Assembly: GCA_043720395.1 (NCBI GenBank)
Contig: JAYSSR010000096.1
Location: 1-64,000, forward strand
Length of the DNA stretch: 64,000 bases
Direction: 5' to 3'
Origin: JANOYY01 sp043720395
Lineage (GTDB): Bacteria > Actinomycetota > Acidimicrobiia > Acidimicrobiales > JANYDT01
A program made the translations under genes and the position numbers. Of this stretch, positions 17,920 to 25,644 are shown in pieces. Every line of letters starts with the position of its first letter. Within the stretch, counting starts at the first letter, position 1. Below the pieces are notes generated by a model, which saw nothing but the letters and a program-made list of their open reading frames with translations, was not told the origin of the DNA and did not search any database.

Positions 17920-19083
17920 TTAGGCCAGGCCCCAGCTCTTCTTGTAGGCAGCGCGGTAGTCGAACGGCGGCTCATACCCACCGACCTTCGGGGCGTTCGC
18001 TTTGTCGAGAATGATCCAGCCGAGGCCGCTGTCCGGGAACTTGGTCTCTCCGTTGAGGGCGCGGTTTGCTGTATCAAATGCTGCCCGGACCGTCCAGGCA
18101 TGGACGAACACGTTGGCCATCGTCTGCGAACCGTTGCGGAGCATGTCGAAGCTGGCCGAAACCGTCTCGCCGCCGACCACGTTGATCTTGCCGATCTTGT
18201 TCGCATCCTTCAGCGCTCCGAGTCCACCCATGAGCAGCAGGCCGTCGTAAGGGATATGGATCGAGTCGGCCGTGGGGTTCACCGTGAGCGCCGTTGCAAC
18301 CTTCTGCGCGAACGCGCCGGACGCAATATCTGCCCCGGTGAACTTCACGGTATCGACGATCTTGCAACCGGAACATTTCTTCATCTGGGCCTCAAAGCCA
18401 TCGTTGATGTAGGCCACGACGATTGCGTCCTCCTGACGAAGTTCGATCACCTGGGCCTTGCCGTTCGACTTCTGGATGAGCCAGTCGGCCTTGGCCTTGC
18501 CCCAATCGAGTGTGAACTCGGCGTAGCCCTTGTAGTTCGGGCTGTAGTTCGGACTCGTGAAGAGCGGCGGACCGGCGTTCGACTTCGGATCGTTGCAGTC
18601 GAAGGAATAGAAGGTGACCACGGGGATCTTGGCCGCGACGGCTTTCTGGATGGCGGCCTTGCTTGGCCCGCAGTCCATCGACTGAGCAATGATCACGTCG
18701 TACTTGCCGGCAACTGCTTCTTCTACGAATGGGATGTTGTTCGCCTGCACGCCCTGTGCGTCACGGATGTCCATCTTCCAACCGAGGTCCGCGGCGACTT
18801 CCTTGGCGAACACGGTTGGCTCGGAGCATGACGGGAGCACCTCAAGGCAGGAGATGTACATCACGCGGATGTTCTTCTTGAGGGCGGGGCCGCTCGTCGG
18901 CGGGGCGCGGAAGGTGCCCTTCTTGTTGGCGGCTGTCGCCGCCTTTGACGCGGCAATGACGGCTGGGGACGTGGCCTTTGTCGCGGCTTTCTTGGCGGCG
19001 GCAAGCGACGATGTGGAGGGCGCGAGGACTGCGACTGCGAGTCCAAGGGCCGCAAAGGTGGCGAGGGGCTTCTTGTTCATCAT
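17920..19083 (-). CDS. Sugar-type ABC transporter substrate-binding protein
   Basis: 387 aa exported binding protein. The N-terminus (MNKKPLATFAALGLAVAVLA) is a signal peptide, followed by an Ala/Lys-rich linker to about residue 60. The mature part is a periplasmic-binding-protein type 1 fold (IRVMYISCLEVLPSC, YDVIIAQSMDCGPSK, IPVVTFYSFDCN, INVVGGETVSASFDML). No lipobox Cys is evident, so anchoring is unclear. Six or more Cys residues, several in CxxC-like spacings, are unusual for this class and may form disulfides. First gene of the ABC operon; its promoter must be in 19084-19281. Confidence 0.8.
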   Translation of the reverse strand: MMNKKPLATFAALGLAVAVLAPSTSSLAAAKKAATKATSPAVIAASKAATAANKKGTFRAPPTSGPALKKNIRVMYISCLEVLPSCSEPTVFAKEVAADLGWKMDIRDAQGVQANNIPFVEEAVAGKYDVIIAQSMDCGPSKAAIQKAVAAKIPVVTFYSFDCNDPKSNAGPPLFTSPNYSPNYKGYAEFTLDWGKAKADWLIQKSNGKAQVIELRQEDAIVVAYINDGFEAQMKKCSGCKIVDTVKFTGADIASGAFAQKVATALTVNPTADSIHIPYDGLLLMGGLGALKDANKIGKINVVGGETVSASFDMLRNGSQTMANVFVHAWTVRAAFDTANRALNGETKFPDSGLGWIILDKANAPKVGGYEPPFDYRAAYKKSWGLA

Positions 19084-19281
19084 TCAGGTCTCCCGTGTGT
19101 GTTGTGTTCGGTGGGCTGACTGGGGGCTGCTGTTTGCTGACGTTTCACGACTGGCGTGGACCGCGGAGGAAGAACAGTTTGCGATGTGACGCCGGTCACT
19201 GACTTTGTAGTAGCGGAACCTAATCGAACGCCAGTTAGATTCGCAAGCGGCCGACGAATTCAGCCCGTGTCACCTCCGGCG

Positions 19282-20547
19282 TCAGCGGGTTGGTGTGAAT
19301 CGGCAGGGGAGGTGTTTGACGCCGTGAATGAAGCTGGAGCGCAGGTAGTCAGCCGGACCCGCCACCGCGAGATCGGGCAGCCGGGTGAACAGCTCCCGGA
19401 ACATCACGGTCATTTCTCGGCGGGCGAGGTGGGCGCCAAGGCAGAAGTGCGGGCCGGGTCCACCGAAGCCGAGCTGTGCGTTCGGGGCGCGTCGGACATC
19501 GAACTCGCGGGCATTCTCGAAGTGATCCTCGTCGTGATTGGCCGAGAGGTAGAACAGCAGGATCTTCTCGCCCGCCCTGATCTCCTGGCCGCGGATCACG
19601 GTGTCTGCGGTAGCCGTGCGACGCATGTACACGACGGGGCTCGACCATCGAACGATCTCCTCGACTGCGGTTGCGGCAACATCGTCGAAGTCGGCCGCCC
19701 AGATTGCGCGTTGGTCGGGATGGTCGTGAAGGAGGCGCATGCCGTGGCTGATTGCATTGCGGGTGGTTTCGTTGCCCGCGGTCGTGAGCAGATTGAAGAA
19801 CGCTGTCAGCTCCGGTCCGGTGAGCCGTTCGCCATCCACGGTCGCATTGACGAGGATGGTCGTGAGATCGTCGCCCTCCTTGCCGCGGCGGTCTGCGGCC
19901 AACGTCTCCATGAGCTCCGCGAGTTCGCGCGCCGCGCTGTTGCGGGCCACCGGTATGTCAACACCCTCGGCGATGTACTCGATGTCGGACCCGCCGAGGA
20001 TGGTGTTCGTGCGTTCCAGCACGTAGCCGTACTGCGACTCCGGGATGCCCATCATGTCGCAGATGATCTGGAGTGGAAGCGCCGCTGCGACCTCGGTCAC
20101 GAAGTCGCACTCGCCGCGTTCTGCGATGTTGTCGACGATGCGCGATGCGATCCGTTGGACGCTGTCCTCCACACGCTTCAACATGCGAGGCGTGAAGCCG
20201 GCGGACACGATCCGGCGTAGGCGCGCGTGGCGCGGGTCGTCCATGACGATCATGGACCCGAACAGTTCCAGCAACTTCGGGTTAACCTCGCCGACGGTCA
20301 TGCCCTGCGCGGAGCAGAACAACTCCGGGTCGCGTGACACGGCCATGATGTCGTCGTACTTCGTGAGCGCCCAGTAGCCGTTGCCACGGCGGGCCACGTC
20401 CGGCACCAGCCATTCGCTCTCCGCCCAGTACGACACGGGACGCTCTCGGCGGAGCAGCGCGAATGCGTCGAGTTTCGCCTCGGGTCCCTGCGCCCAGAAC
20501 TCCGGGCTCGACAGGTCGAACCCCAACGTCGGCGTTGAAGCAGTCAT
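19282..20547 (-). CDS. Cytochrome P450, CYP125/CYP142/CYP124-like
   Basis: 421 aa. I-helix LLTTAGNETTRNAIS carries the O2-activating AGxET motif, the K-helix is EEIVRWSSPVVYMRR (ExxR), and the heme loop FGGPGPHFCLGAHLARRE puts the thiolate at C369. Overall it resembles actinobacterial P450s that oxidise the terminal methyl of sterol side chains or branched lipids. No ferredoxin gene is beside it. Its ATG overlaps the stop of the upstream gene (20544-21677) by 4 bp, so the two products are made together. Confidence 0.88.
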   Translation of the reverse strand: MTASTPTLGFDLSSPEFWAQGPEAKLDAFALLRRERPVSYWAESEWLVPDVARRGNGYWALTKYDDIMAVSRDPELFCSAQGMTVGEVNPKLLELFGSMIVMDDPRHARLRRIVSAGFTPRMLKRVEDSVQRIASRIVDNIAERGECDFVTEVAAALPLQIICDMMGIPESQYGYVLERTNTILGGSDIEYIAEGVDIPVARNSAARELAELMETLAADRRGKEGDDLTTILVNATVDGERLTGPELTAFFNLLTTAGNETTRNAISHGMRLLHDHPDQRAIWAADFDDVAATAVEEIVRWSSPVVYMRRTATADTVIRGQEIRAGEKILLFYLSANHDEDHFENAREFDVRRAPNAQLGFGGPGPHFCLGAHLARREMTVMFRELFTRLPDLAVAGPADYLRSSFIHGVKHLPCRFTPTR

Positions 20548-21677
20548 CGCGCGACCGCCCCGTCGAGCATCGAGACGAATCCCGCAGGCGAATAGGGCCC
20601 GACAACGGCCTGCTCCAGCACGCCGACGCCGGTTCGTCCGTCACCGTCGCTCGCTCGGACCACCTGTTGCACGTGCAGATTCTCGGGTGCAAGAGGATCG
20701 AGGCCCGAGGGGTCGAAGGACTCAGACCCGATTTCAAGCTCGCCCTTCCACATGCCCTGCCGCCAATGCGGATGGCCGTAGCCGAGACCCTTCATGTGGA
20801 ACGTCAGCACGGGTGCCAAAGAGATCGTTCGGGTCGCTCCACCGTGACGGATCAGGTCGATCTCGGCCGATGACGCCAGCCGCGTTCCGGGGTGATATGT
20901 CACGCGATGCGCGGCGGTCGCCATGCGGGTATCGGTCGCGTCGGCAACGTCGGGAATCTCCGCCTCGCTTGGATAGAGCGGTGCTTCGATGCCTTCCCGG
21001 ACGAGCGGCTCGCCGGTCGGGCCGTCGAAAAAGATCGCGTGGGAGATGTGATCGTCCCAGACCAACGGTGCCCAGAGGAAGAAGGCGCTGCGTCCCTTGG
21101 CCGGGGCGCCGCCCGTCTCCGGTTCACCGACACCACGGACGCCCCACGACCGGTCCTTCGTACCCCGCCACGTGTCGTGATCGACGTTGAACTCGCCATC
21201 GGGATGGCGAACGACCCCCGACCATCGGCCGAACTGATCGAAACGCGTGGCGTCCATGGTGCGCCGAGCACCGCTCCACAACGTCTGCCGAGCCTCCTGG
21301 ATCGCGGCCGTCCGGGACGAGAACAAGAGGTCACAGGCAAGTCCACTGGTGTTGTCATCCAGGATCACGCGGGTGCGGCGCAGTGGTTCGATGACTTCGA
21401 GCCGGAACGGGCCGACACGCATCTCGGTGCGTTCGATCGGTGCACGCCGCGAACCGAAGAACGAGTGCTGGCGGCCACCCTTCTCGACGACGCTGAACGC
21501 GCAGTCGAGGATGCCCCGATGCGGATACACGGCCATGCCGATACCGAAGTACGACTCAACGTTGGTCGAGTACCCGTTGAACCACGTGCGGTCGTACGCA
21601 TTGCGGTCCGAGGATGCCACGTGCGCGATCGGCTCGGGCGTCTGGTGGATTGGATAGTCATCGAACTTGTTCAGCAT
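20544..21677 (-). CDS. Uncharacterised protein coupled to P450
   Basis: 377 aa without signal peptide or membrane segment. I recognise it only as a conserved actinobacterial type that travels with P450 and lipid catabolism genes; paired beta-rich segments (YFGIGMAVYPHRGILDC, AIFFDGPTGEPLVREG, TFHMKGLGYGHPHWRQG) hint at a two-lobed lipocalin/AttH- or CrtC-like fold. The TRFDQFGRWSG and RSWGVRGVG blocks look conserved. A role in handling hydrophobic substrate is a guess from context. Confidence 0.6.
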   Translation of the reverse strand: MLNKFDDYPIHQTPEPIAHVASSDRNAYDRTWFNGYSTNVESYFGIGMAVYPHRGILDCAFSVVEKGGRQHSFFGSRRAPIERTEMRVGPFRLEVIEPLRRTRVILDDNTSGLACDLLFSSRTAAIQEARQTLWSGARRTMDATRFDQFGRWSGVVRHPDGEFNVDHDTWRGTKDRSWGVRGVGEPETGGAPAKGRSAFFLWAPLVWDDHISHAIFFDGPTGEPLVREGIEAPLYPSEAEIPDVADATDTRMATAAHRVTYHPGTRLASSAEIDLIRHGGATRTISLAPVLTFHMKGLGYGHPHWRQGMWKGELEIGSESFDPSGLDPLAPENLHVQQVVRASDGDGRTGVGVLEQAVVGPYSPAGFVSMLDGAVAR

Positions 21678-21691
21678 TCGTGGCCCTTCAG

Positions 21692-21712
21692 CGTGCGGAA
21701 TTGAGCCGCACG
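21692..21712. promoter_or_regulatory. Inverted repeat CGTGCGG-N7-CCGCACG, putative TetR operator
   Basis: Perfect 7-bp arms at 21692-21698 and 21706-21712 with a 7-base spacer. It lies in the 105-base divergent region between the P450-operon gene and the TetR gene, 15 bases upstream of the former's start. Size and place fit a TetR-type site controlling both directions. Confidence 0.5.
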
Positions 21713-21782
21713 ATATCTACTTCTGATTCGAAAAGTCCACCGGGTGCTCGTCCGCGCTGCGCACCGGTGAGAGGATGCCGAG

Positions 21783-22538
21783 GTGAGTGCCGAGGAAGCA
21801 GCGTCCAATCTGACGAAGTCGGAGAGAACTCGTCAGCGCATCCTCGACGCCGCGGCGAAGGTTTTCCGCGAGAACGGTTACGCAAATGCTCGCCTCGCTG
21901 ACATCGCAGAGCTTGCCGGGATCAAGACCGGCAGCCTCTACTACCACTTCGCCAGCCGCGAGGAACTGGTTGCAGAGATCCTCCACCTCGGGATTCAAAC
22001 GTCATGGGACCACGTCCAAAGCGCCCTGGACGCGCTGCCCCCTCAAGCGACCCCTTTGACCCGTCTCGCCACGGCCGTACGCGCGCATACGTTGTCTGTG
22101 TTGGAGATCAGTGATTACACGTCGGCGCAGGCCCGCATCGTCGGCCAGGTGCCCCGTGAGGTGCTGAAGGGCCACCTTGCGGAGCAGCGGAGGTACGGGG
22201 CGTATTGGAACGAGCTCATCGAGGCCGCTGATCGAGCGGGTGCACTTCAGCCCGGCACCGACCTGTTCGTTGCTCGAATGCTTGTACTCGGAGCGCTGAA
22301 TTGGACCGCTGAATGGTTCTCGCCGAAACGCGGTGCGAGCGCAGCAGCCGTTGCAGAGCAAGCCGTGGCGACGGTCTTGCGCGGTGTCGCTGCACCGGGA
22401 CACGAGGCCGAGCTTGGGCTTTCGGCACCGAAACCGTCACCGAAACCGTCAGCGAAACCGACACCAGAACCGAGAGCGAAACCGCCAGCGAAGCCTGCTC
22501 GTATTGGCGCGAGGACCCGAAAGAGGAAGTCGCCATGA
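21783..22538 (+). CDS. TetR family regulator with Lys/Pro-rich C-terminal tail
   Basis: 251 aa from GTG 21783. Strong TetR HTH: TRQRILDAAAKVFRENGYAN, ARLADIAELAGIKTGSLYYH, FASREELVAEILH. After the ligand domain (ends about residue 214) there is a basic low-complexity tail built from KPSPKPSAKPTPEPRAKPPA, encoded by imperfect 9-12 bp repeats at about 22431-22502. A tail like this is unusual for TetR and may bind DNA non-specifically. It overlaps the BKACE gene by 4 bp and is divergent from the P450 operon. Confidence 0.85.
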   Translation: MSAEEAASNLTKSERTRQRILDAAAKVFRENGYANARLADIAELAGIKTGSLYYHFASREELVAEILHLGIQTSWDHVQSALDALPPQATPLTRLATAVRAHTLSVLEISDYTSAQARIVGQVPREVLKGHLAEQRRYGAYWNELIEAADRAGALQPGTDLFVARMLVLGALNWTAEWFSPKRGASAAAVAEQAVATVLRGVAAPGHEAELGLSAPKPSPKPSAKPTPEPRAKPPAKPARIGARTRKRKSP

Positions 22539-23413
22539 ACCCATCGGCACCTGCCGTCATCGAGGTCGCGATCTCGCCGCTGCGCTGGGACATTCCGGCG
22601 CAGTCAGCGTCGGAGATGGCGGCCGAAGGAATTGGCTGCCTCGACGCTGGGGCAGGAATCGTGCACCACCACCACGACATGCGACTCGACGCGACAGACG
22701 CCTCTCAGCAGGTGATCGAGGTGGGCGAGCAGATCCTTGCCGCACATCCTGCGGCACTGATCTACACCGATTACCTCACGGGACGTGCGGCGGCGGAGGA
22801 AAACGCGCATCTGCGTCCGATGGCCGAAGCCGGGGTGCTGCGCATGTTTGCGATCGACCCGGGCATCACGACCTTCGGCAGCTTCGATGAGGCTGGACTC
22901 CCAACCCGTACGTACACCGATGGTCTGAAGTTTCGCGAGGCGCACGAGATGATCGGCTTCGCGAAAGAAATGCGGGTGCCGATGTCGCTCGGCGTCTTCG
23001 AGCCCGGCCACCTTCGATGGATCCTTGCCTATGGTGCGAAGGTTGGCTTCCCGGCGGGCTCGCTCGTGAAGCTGTACTTCGGCGGCGAGTGGATGGTCGA
23101 CCGTGTCGACACGAAGGGCATCAACTTCGGTCTTCCGCCAACGACCGCCGCCCTCGATGTGTACCTCTCGATGATGGAAGGCAGCGGTCTCCCCTGGATC
23201 GTGAGCCTGTTCGGTGACTCGGTCCTCGACTCGCCGCTCGCGCGTTCCACGTTGGAACGGGGCGGGCACCTGCGCGTCGGCATCGAGGACGCGGCGGGTC
23301 GCAGTTCGCGCACGAACGCGGAGATGGTTGCGGCAGCGGTGGCGCTGGCGGGTTCGGTGGGCCGCCCTGTGGCTCGTGATGCCGATGTGCTGGTGGCGCT
23401 CACGTCGTTGTAG
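22535..23413 (+). CDS. BKACE (DUF849) family beta-keto acid cleavage enzyme
   Basis: 292 aa from ATG 22535. The N-terminal zinc site typical of 3-keto-5-aminohexanoate cleavage enzymes is visible as AGIVHHHH, with a second conserved block at SLFGDSV and the C-terminal GHLRVGIEDAAGR. BKACE proteins condense a beta-keto acid with acetyl-CoA and split it into acetoacetate and a CoA ester, without oxygen or ATP. The physiological beta-keto acid is unknown. Translationally coupled to the TetR gene. Confidence 0.82.
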   Translation: MNPSAPAVIEVAISPLRWDIPAQSASEMAAEGIGCLDAGAGIVHHHHDMRLDATDASQQVIEVGEQILAAHPAALIYTDYLTGRAAAEENAHLRPMAEAGVLRMFAIDPGITTFGSFDEAGLPTRTYTDGLKFREAHEMIGFAKEMRVPMSLGVFEPGHLRWILAYGAKVGFPAGSLVKLYFGGEWMVDRVDTKGINFGLPPTTAALDVYLSMMEGSGLPWIVSLFGDSVLDSPLARSTLERGGHLRVGIEDAAGRSSRTNAEMVAAAVALAGSVGRPVARDADVLVALTSL

Positions 23414-23483
23414 CGGGTCGTCGCGATTTTGCGACCCCACAGGTGGGCCATTCGGCCTATGTGCTTTGCCCTTGTTCGTGCCG

Positions 23484-24107
23484 ATGCGCGATGCAATGTT
23501 CGGTCGAAGCAAGAAAAACGTCGTCGCGACGATCAACGCCGAAGGACGAGCCATTGCCGTGATTGAACGCGTCGTCCCGACCGGTCTGGCGAGTGGGCCG
23601 GTGTCGGCGTGCGACGCATTCCGGGAGGTCATTTCGGTAGCGGTAGGGTTCTGCTCCGACGCCCGACTCTTCCTTGTGCTCAGCACCGACGTTCATCCAG
23701 ACGGCCTTGCCGATCATTGGCAGTTCCATTACATGTTCCCGTCGATGCATGCGGAGGGCGTCCTCACGGTGCGGACTGCGAGTCGCGGAGCGTCCGAGGT
23801 CCATGCGGTGGTCACGCCGTGCCCAGCCCCCGGAACGCCCGAGCACACGATGGCGCACTCGGGTGGCACGTACATGTCGATCATCGTGGAGGAGGCATGG
23901 AGGGCGCGGCTCGACCGCATCTCCGGCCTACCGCACGAGTTCCACGATTCGACCGAGGCGGTCGCCGAGATGGAACGGCAGGGAAACTCGCTGTTCGTCG
24001 AGGGTGGACTGCGGCTGAAGGGCCGGATGCTTCCGTCTGGCGCGTCCGTATGGGAGATCGTGACGCCCTCAGGTGTCGTCCAGACCCGCTTCGGCCTCGA
24101 AGTCTGA
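23484..24107 (+). CDS. Hypothetical protein
   Basis: 207 aa if started at ATG 23484 (MRDAMFGRSKKN); ATG 23496 is an alternative. Soluble, no signal peptide. Segments such as HWQFHYMFPSMHAEG and HSGGTYMSIIVEEAWRAR look like real protein and codon use matches the neighbours, but I do not recognise the family. It follows the BKACE gene by 70 bases on the same strand. Its stop codon lies inside a 21-bp tandem repeat. Confidence 0.55.
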   Translation: MRDAMFGRSKKNVVATINAEGRAIAVIERVVPTGLASGPVSACDAFREVISVAVGFCSDARLFLVLSTDVHPDGLADHWQFHYMFPSMHAEGVLTVRTASRGASEVHAVVTPCPAPGTPEHTMAHSGGTYMSIIVEEAWRARLDRISGLPHEFHDSTEAVAEMERQGNSLFVEGGLRLKGRMLPSGASVWEIVTPSGVVQTRFGLEV

Positions 24108-24138
24108 GCGTCCGGCCTCGAAGTCTGAGCGTCCGGCC
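24090..24138. repeat. 21-bp tandem repeat spanning a stop codon
   Basis: The unit TCCGGCCTCGAAGTCTGAGC(G) occurs at 24090-24110 (one mismatch) and 24111-24131, with a third partial copy to 24138. The first copy includes the end of the hypothetical gene and its TGA, so the duplication copied the gene terminus into the intergenic space. Confidence 0.85.
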
Positions 24139-24187
24139 ATCTGAGGGACTCTCGACGCCCTGACGGGTGGACTGGTGCTTGTGCCCG

Positions 24188-24268
24188 CGGTCGCGGTACA
24201 ACCGGTCCGCTCGCGGTGCACTTGGCGCGCCCGAATGCACCGCGGACGCACCGGATGTACCGCGACCG
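24188..24268. terminator. Long nested inverted repeat between convergent genes
   Basis: Outer perfect arms CGGTCGCGGTACA (24188-24200) and TGTACCGCGACCG (24256-24268). Inner arms GTCCGC + GGTGCA (24205-24210, 24215-24220) pair with TGCACC + GCGGAC (24236-24247), leaving a 4-base bulge. The 81-base structure sits between two convergent genes. It may be a bidirectional transcription barrier; without a U-tract it is not a textbook intrinsic terminator, so a REP-like element is the alternative. Confidence 0.55.
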
Positions 24269-24283
24269 GGTCGGTTCGGCGGC

Positions 24284-25570
24284 TCAGGTGGTGACAGGCA
24301 GGGCGTCGGGGACGGCGCGGGCTCGGTAGCCGAGGGGCGGTTCGCTGTACTCTTCGAGGGCGTGGGCGATCCAGCCGGCGCTGCGGGAGAGCGCGAAGAT
24401 CGCCTCCCCCGCATCGCCGGCCATGAGCGAGGTGAACGCGAGGGCGGCGAGCGCGAAGTCGACGTTGGGGCGCACCGGGTTTCGTCGCCCGACCGTGGAC
24501 AGCACCGCTTCGACCACGGCAAGACGCCGGGCGTTGGGCTGACTGGCCCGAAGCAGGTCGAGCAACGCGACCGCGCGTGGGTCGCCGTTGGGATACAGGG
24601 GATGTCCGAACCCTGGTACGAGTTCGCCGAGTCGCAGCCGCCGGGCAACTGCTGCGGTCGCTCCCTCGGCCTGGCTTGCTTCGAGCAACAACTGATGAAC
24701 CGCCGCACTCGCGGACCCATGCAACGGCCCCGACAAGACGCCGAGACCAGTTGCTATGCACGCATATGGATCAGCTCGCGTCGAGGCGGCGACGCGAACG
24801 CCGAACGTGGACGTTGCCAGCTCGTGATCCGCCAGCAGCACCATTGCTGCATTGAGGACGCTGAGCGCGGTGCCCTCCGGCCGCACGGGTGAGACCCGCA
24901 GCCAGAGCCGCCCGGCCATCGAGTTCGTGACGGTGCGCTCGCCCAGCACGAGTCGAGGGACGCCGCCCGGTCGACGCTGCGGCAACGCATCCACGAGTGC
25001 GGCGAGTAAGGCCCGTGCGGTTGCCTTGACCGCGTCCGTGCGCAAATCGAACCGGAGTGGGTCAGCCCCGGCGACCACGGCGGTGATCGCCCGGAGGTGA
25101 TCGGCGAGAACTGCGCCGGGCGGAAGCAGGTCGCCGACCCTTCGGGCGAGGGCGGCGGTCGAAGGGTCGGAGGTCCACGTGACCGAGTGGTCTGGGTCGG
25201 GGGTGCCCCAGAGCAGCTCGGCCGCTGACTCGAACGTCATCATCTGTGCGCATACAGTCGCGTCGTGCCCGCGGTACCTGAGTTCGCCGTTGGCGATCGT
25301 GGTGACGGCGGTGTGAACGCCGACGTCGCCCGTGAACAGTGAGCCGCGGCCCCATTGAGTCACGGTATCTGTCGTGGTTGCGGGCCCGGCACGCCGACGC
25401 TTGCGGGCGAGTCCTTCGACCTCCGCCGAGGAGAATCGGCTGGTGCGCCCGTCAGGCCCGTCCGTTCGGTGAAGCTGACCTCGGCTCACATAGGCGTACA
25501 GCGTTTCGACCTTGACGCCAAGTGCTGCGGCGGCTTCGCGAGCAGAGAGCGTGTCGGGCCGACTGGGCAT
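24284..25570 (-). CDS. Citrate synthase family protein with N-terminal MerR/excisionase-type HTH
   Basis: 428 aa. Residues 1-50 form a helix-turn-helix (LSAREAAAALGVKVETLYAY followed by VSRGQLHR). The citrate synthase fold follows: RYRGHDATV, first catalytic His in LSGPLHGSASA, second in GFGHPLYPNGDPRA, and the Asp in RPNVDFAL. HTH-fused citrate synthases are known in actinobacteria and proteobacteria, but the role of the HTH is unclear. Divergent from the CBS-citrate synthase; a palindrome lies between them. It could be a (methyl)citrate synthase that also senses or regulates. Confidence 0.82.
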   Translation of the reverse strand: MPSRPDTLSAREAAAALGVKVETLYAYVSRGQLHRTDGPDGRTSRFSSAEVEGLARKRRRAGPATTTDTVTQWGRGSLFTGDVGVHTAVTTIANGELRYRGHDATVCAQMMTFESAAELLWGTPDPDHSVTWTSDPSTAALARRVGDLLPPGAVLADHLRAITAVVAGADPLRFDLRTDAVKATARALLAALVDALPQRRPGGVPRLVLGERTVTNSMAGRLWLRVSPVRPEGTALSVLNAAMVLLADHELATSTFGVRVAASTRADPYACIATGLGVLSGPLHGSASAAVHQLLLEASQAEGATAAVARRLRLGELVPGFGHPLYPNGDPRAVALLDLLRASQPNARRLAVVEAVLSTVGRRNPVRPNVDFALAALAFTSLMAGDAGEAIFALSRSAGWIAHALEEYSEPPLGYRARAVPDALPVTT

Positions 25571-25585
25571 GGGTGCGACGATACA

Positions 25586-25607
25586 TTGATTCAGATCTGA
25601 TAATCAA
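25586..25607. promoter_or_regulatory. Palindrome in the divergent citrate synthase promoter region
   Basis: TTGATTCAGATCTGATAATC followed by AA: a central 8-bp palindrome CAGATCTG flanked by GATT and AATC, with a 2-base asymmetry. It lies 16-37 bases from the start of the HTH-citrate synthase gene and in its only plausible control region. The HTH domain of that protein is an obvious candidate binder, by inference. Confidence 0.45.
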
Positions 25608-25644
25608 CATTGACAATCATGATCGACGGCGCGAGCGTTCCAGC

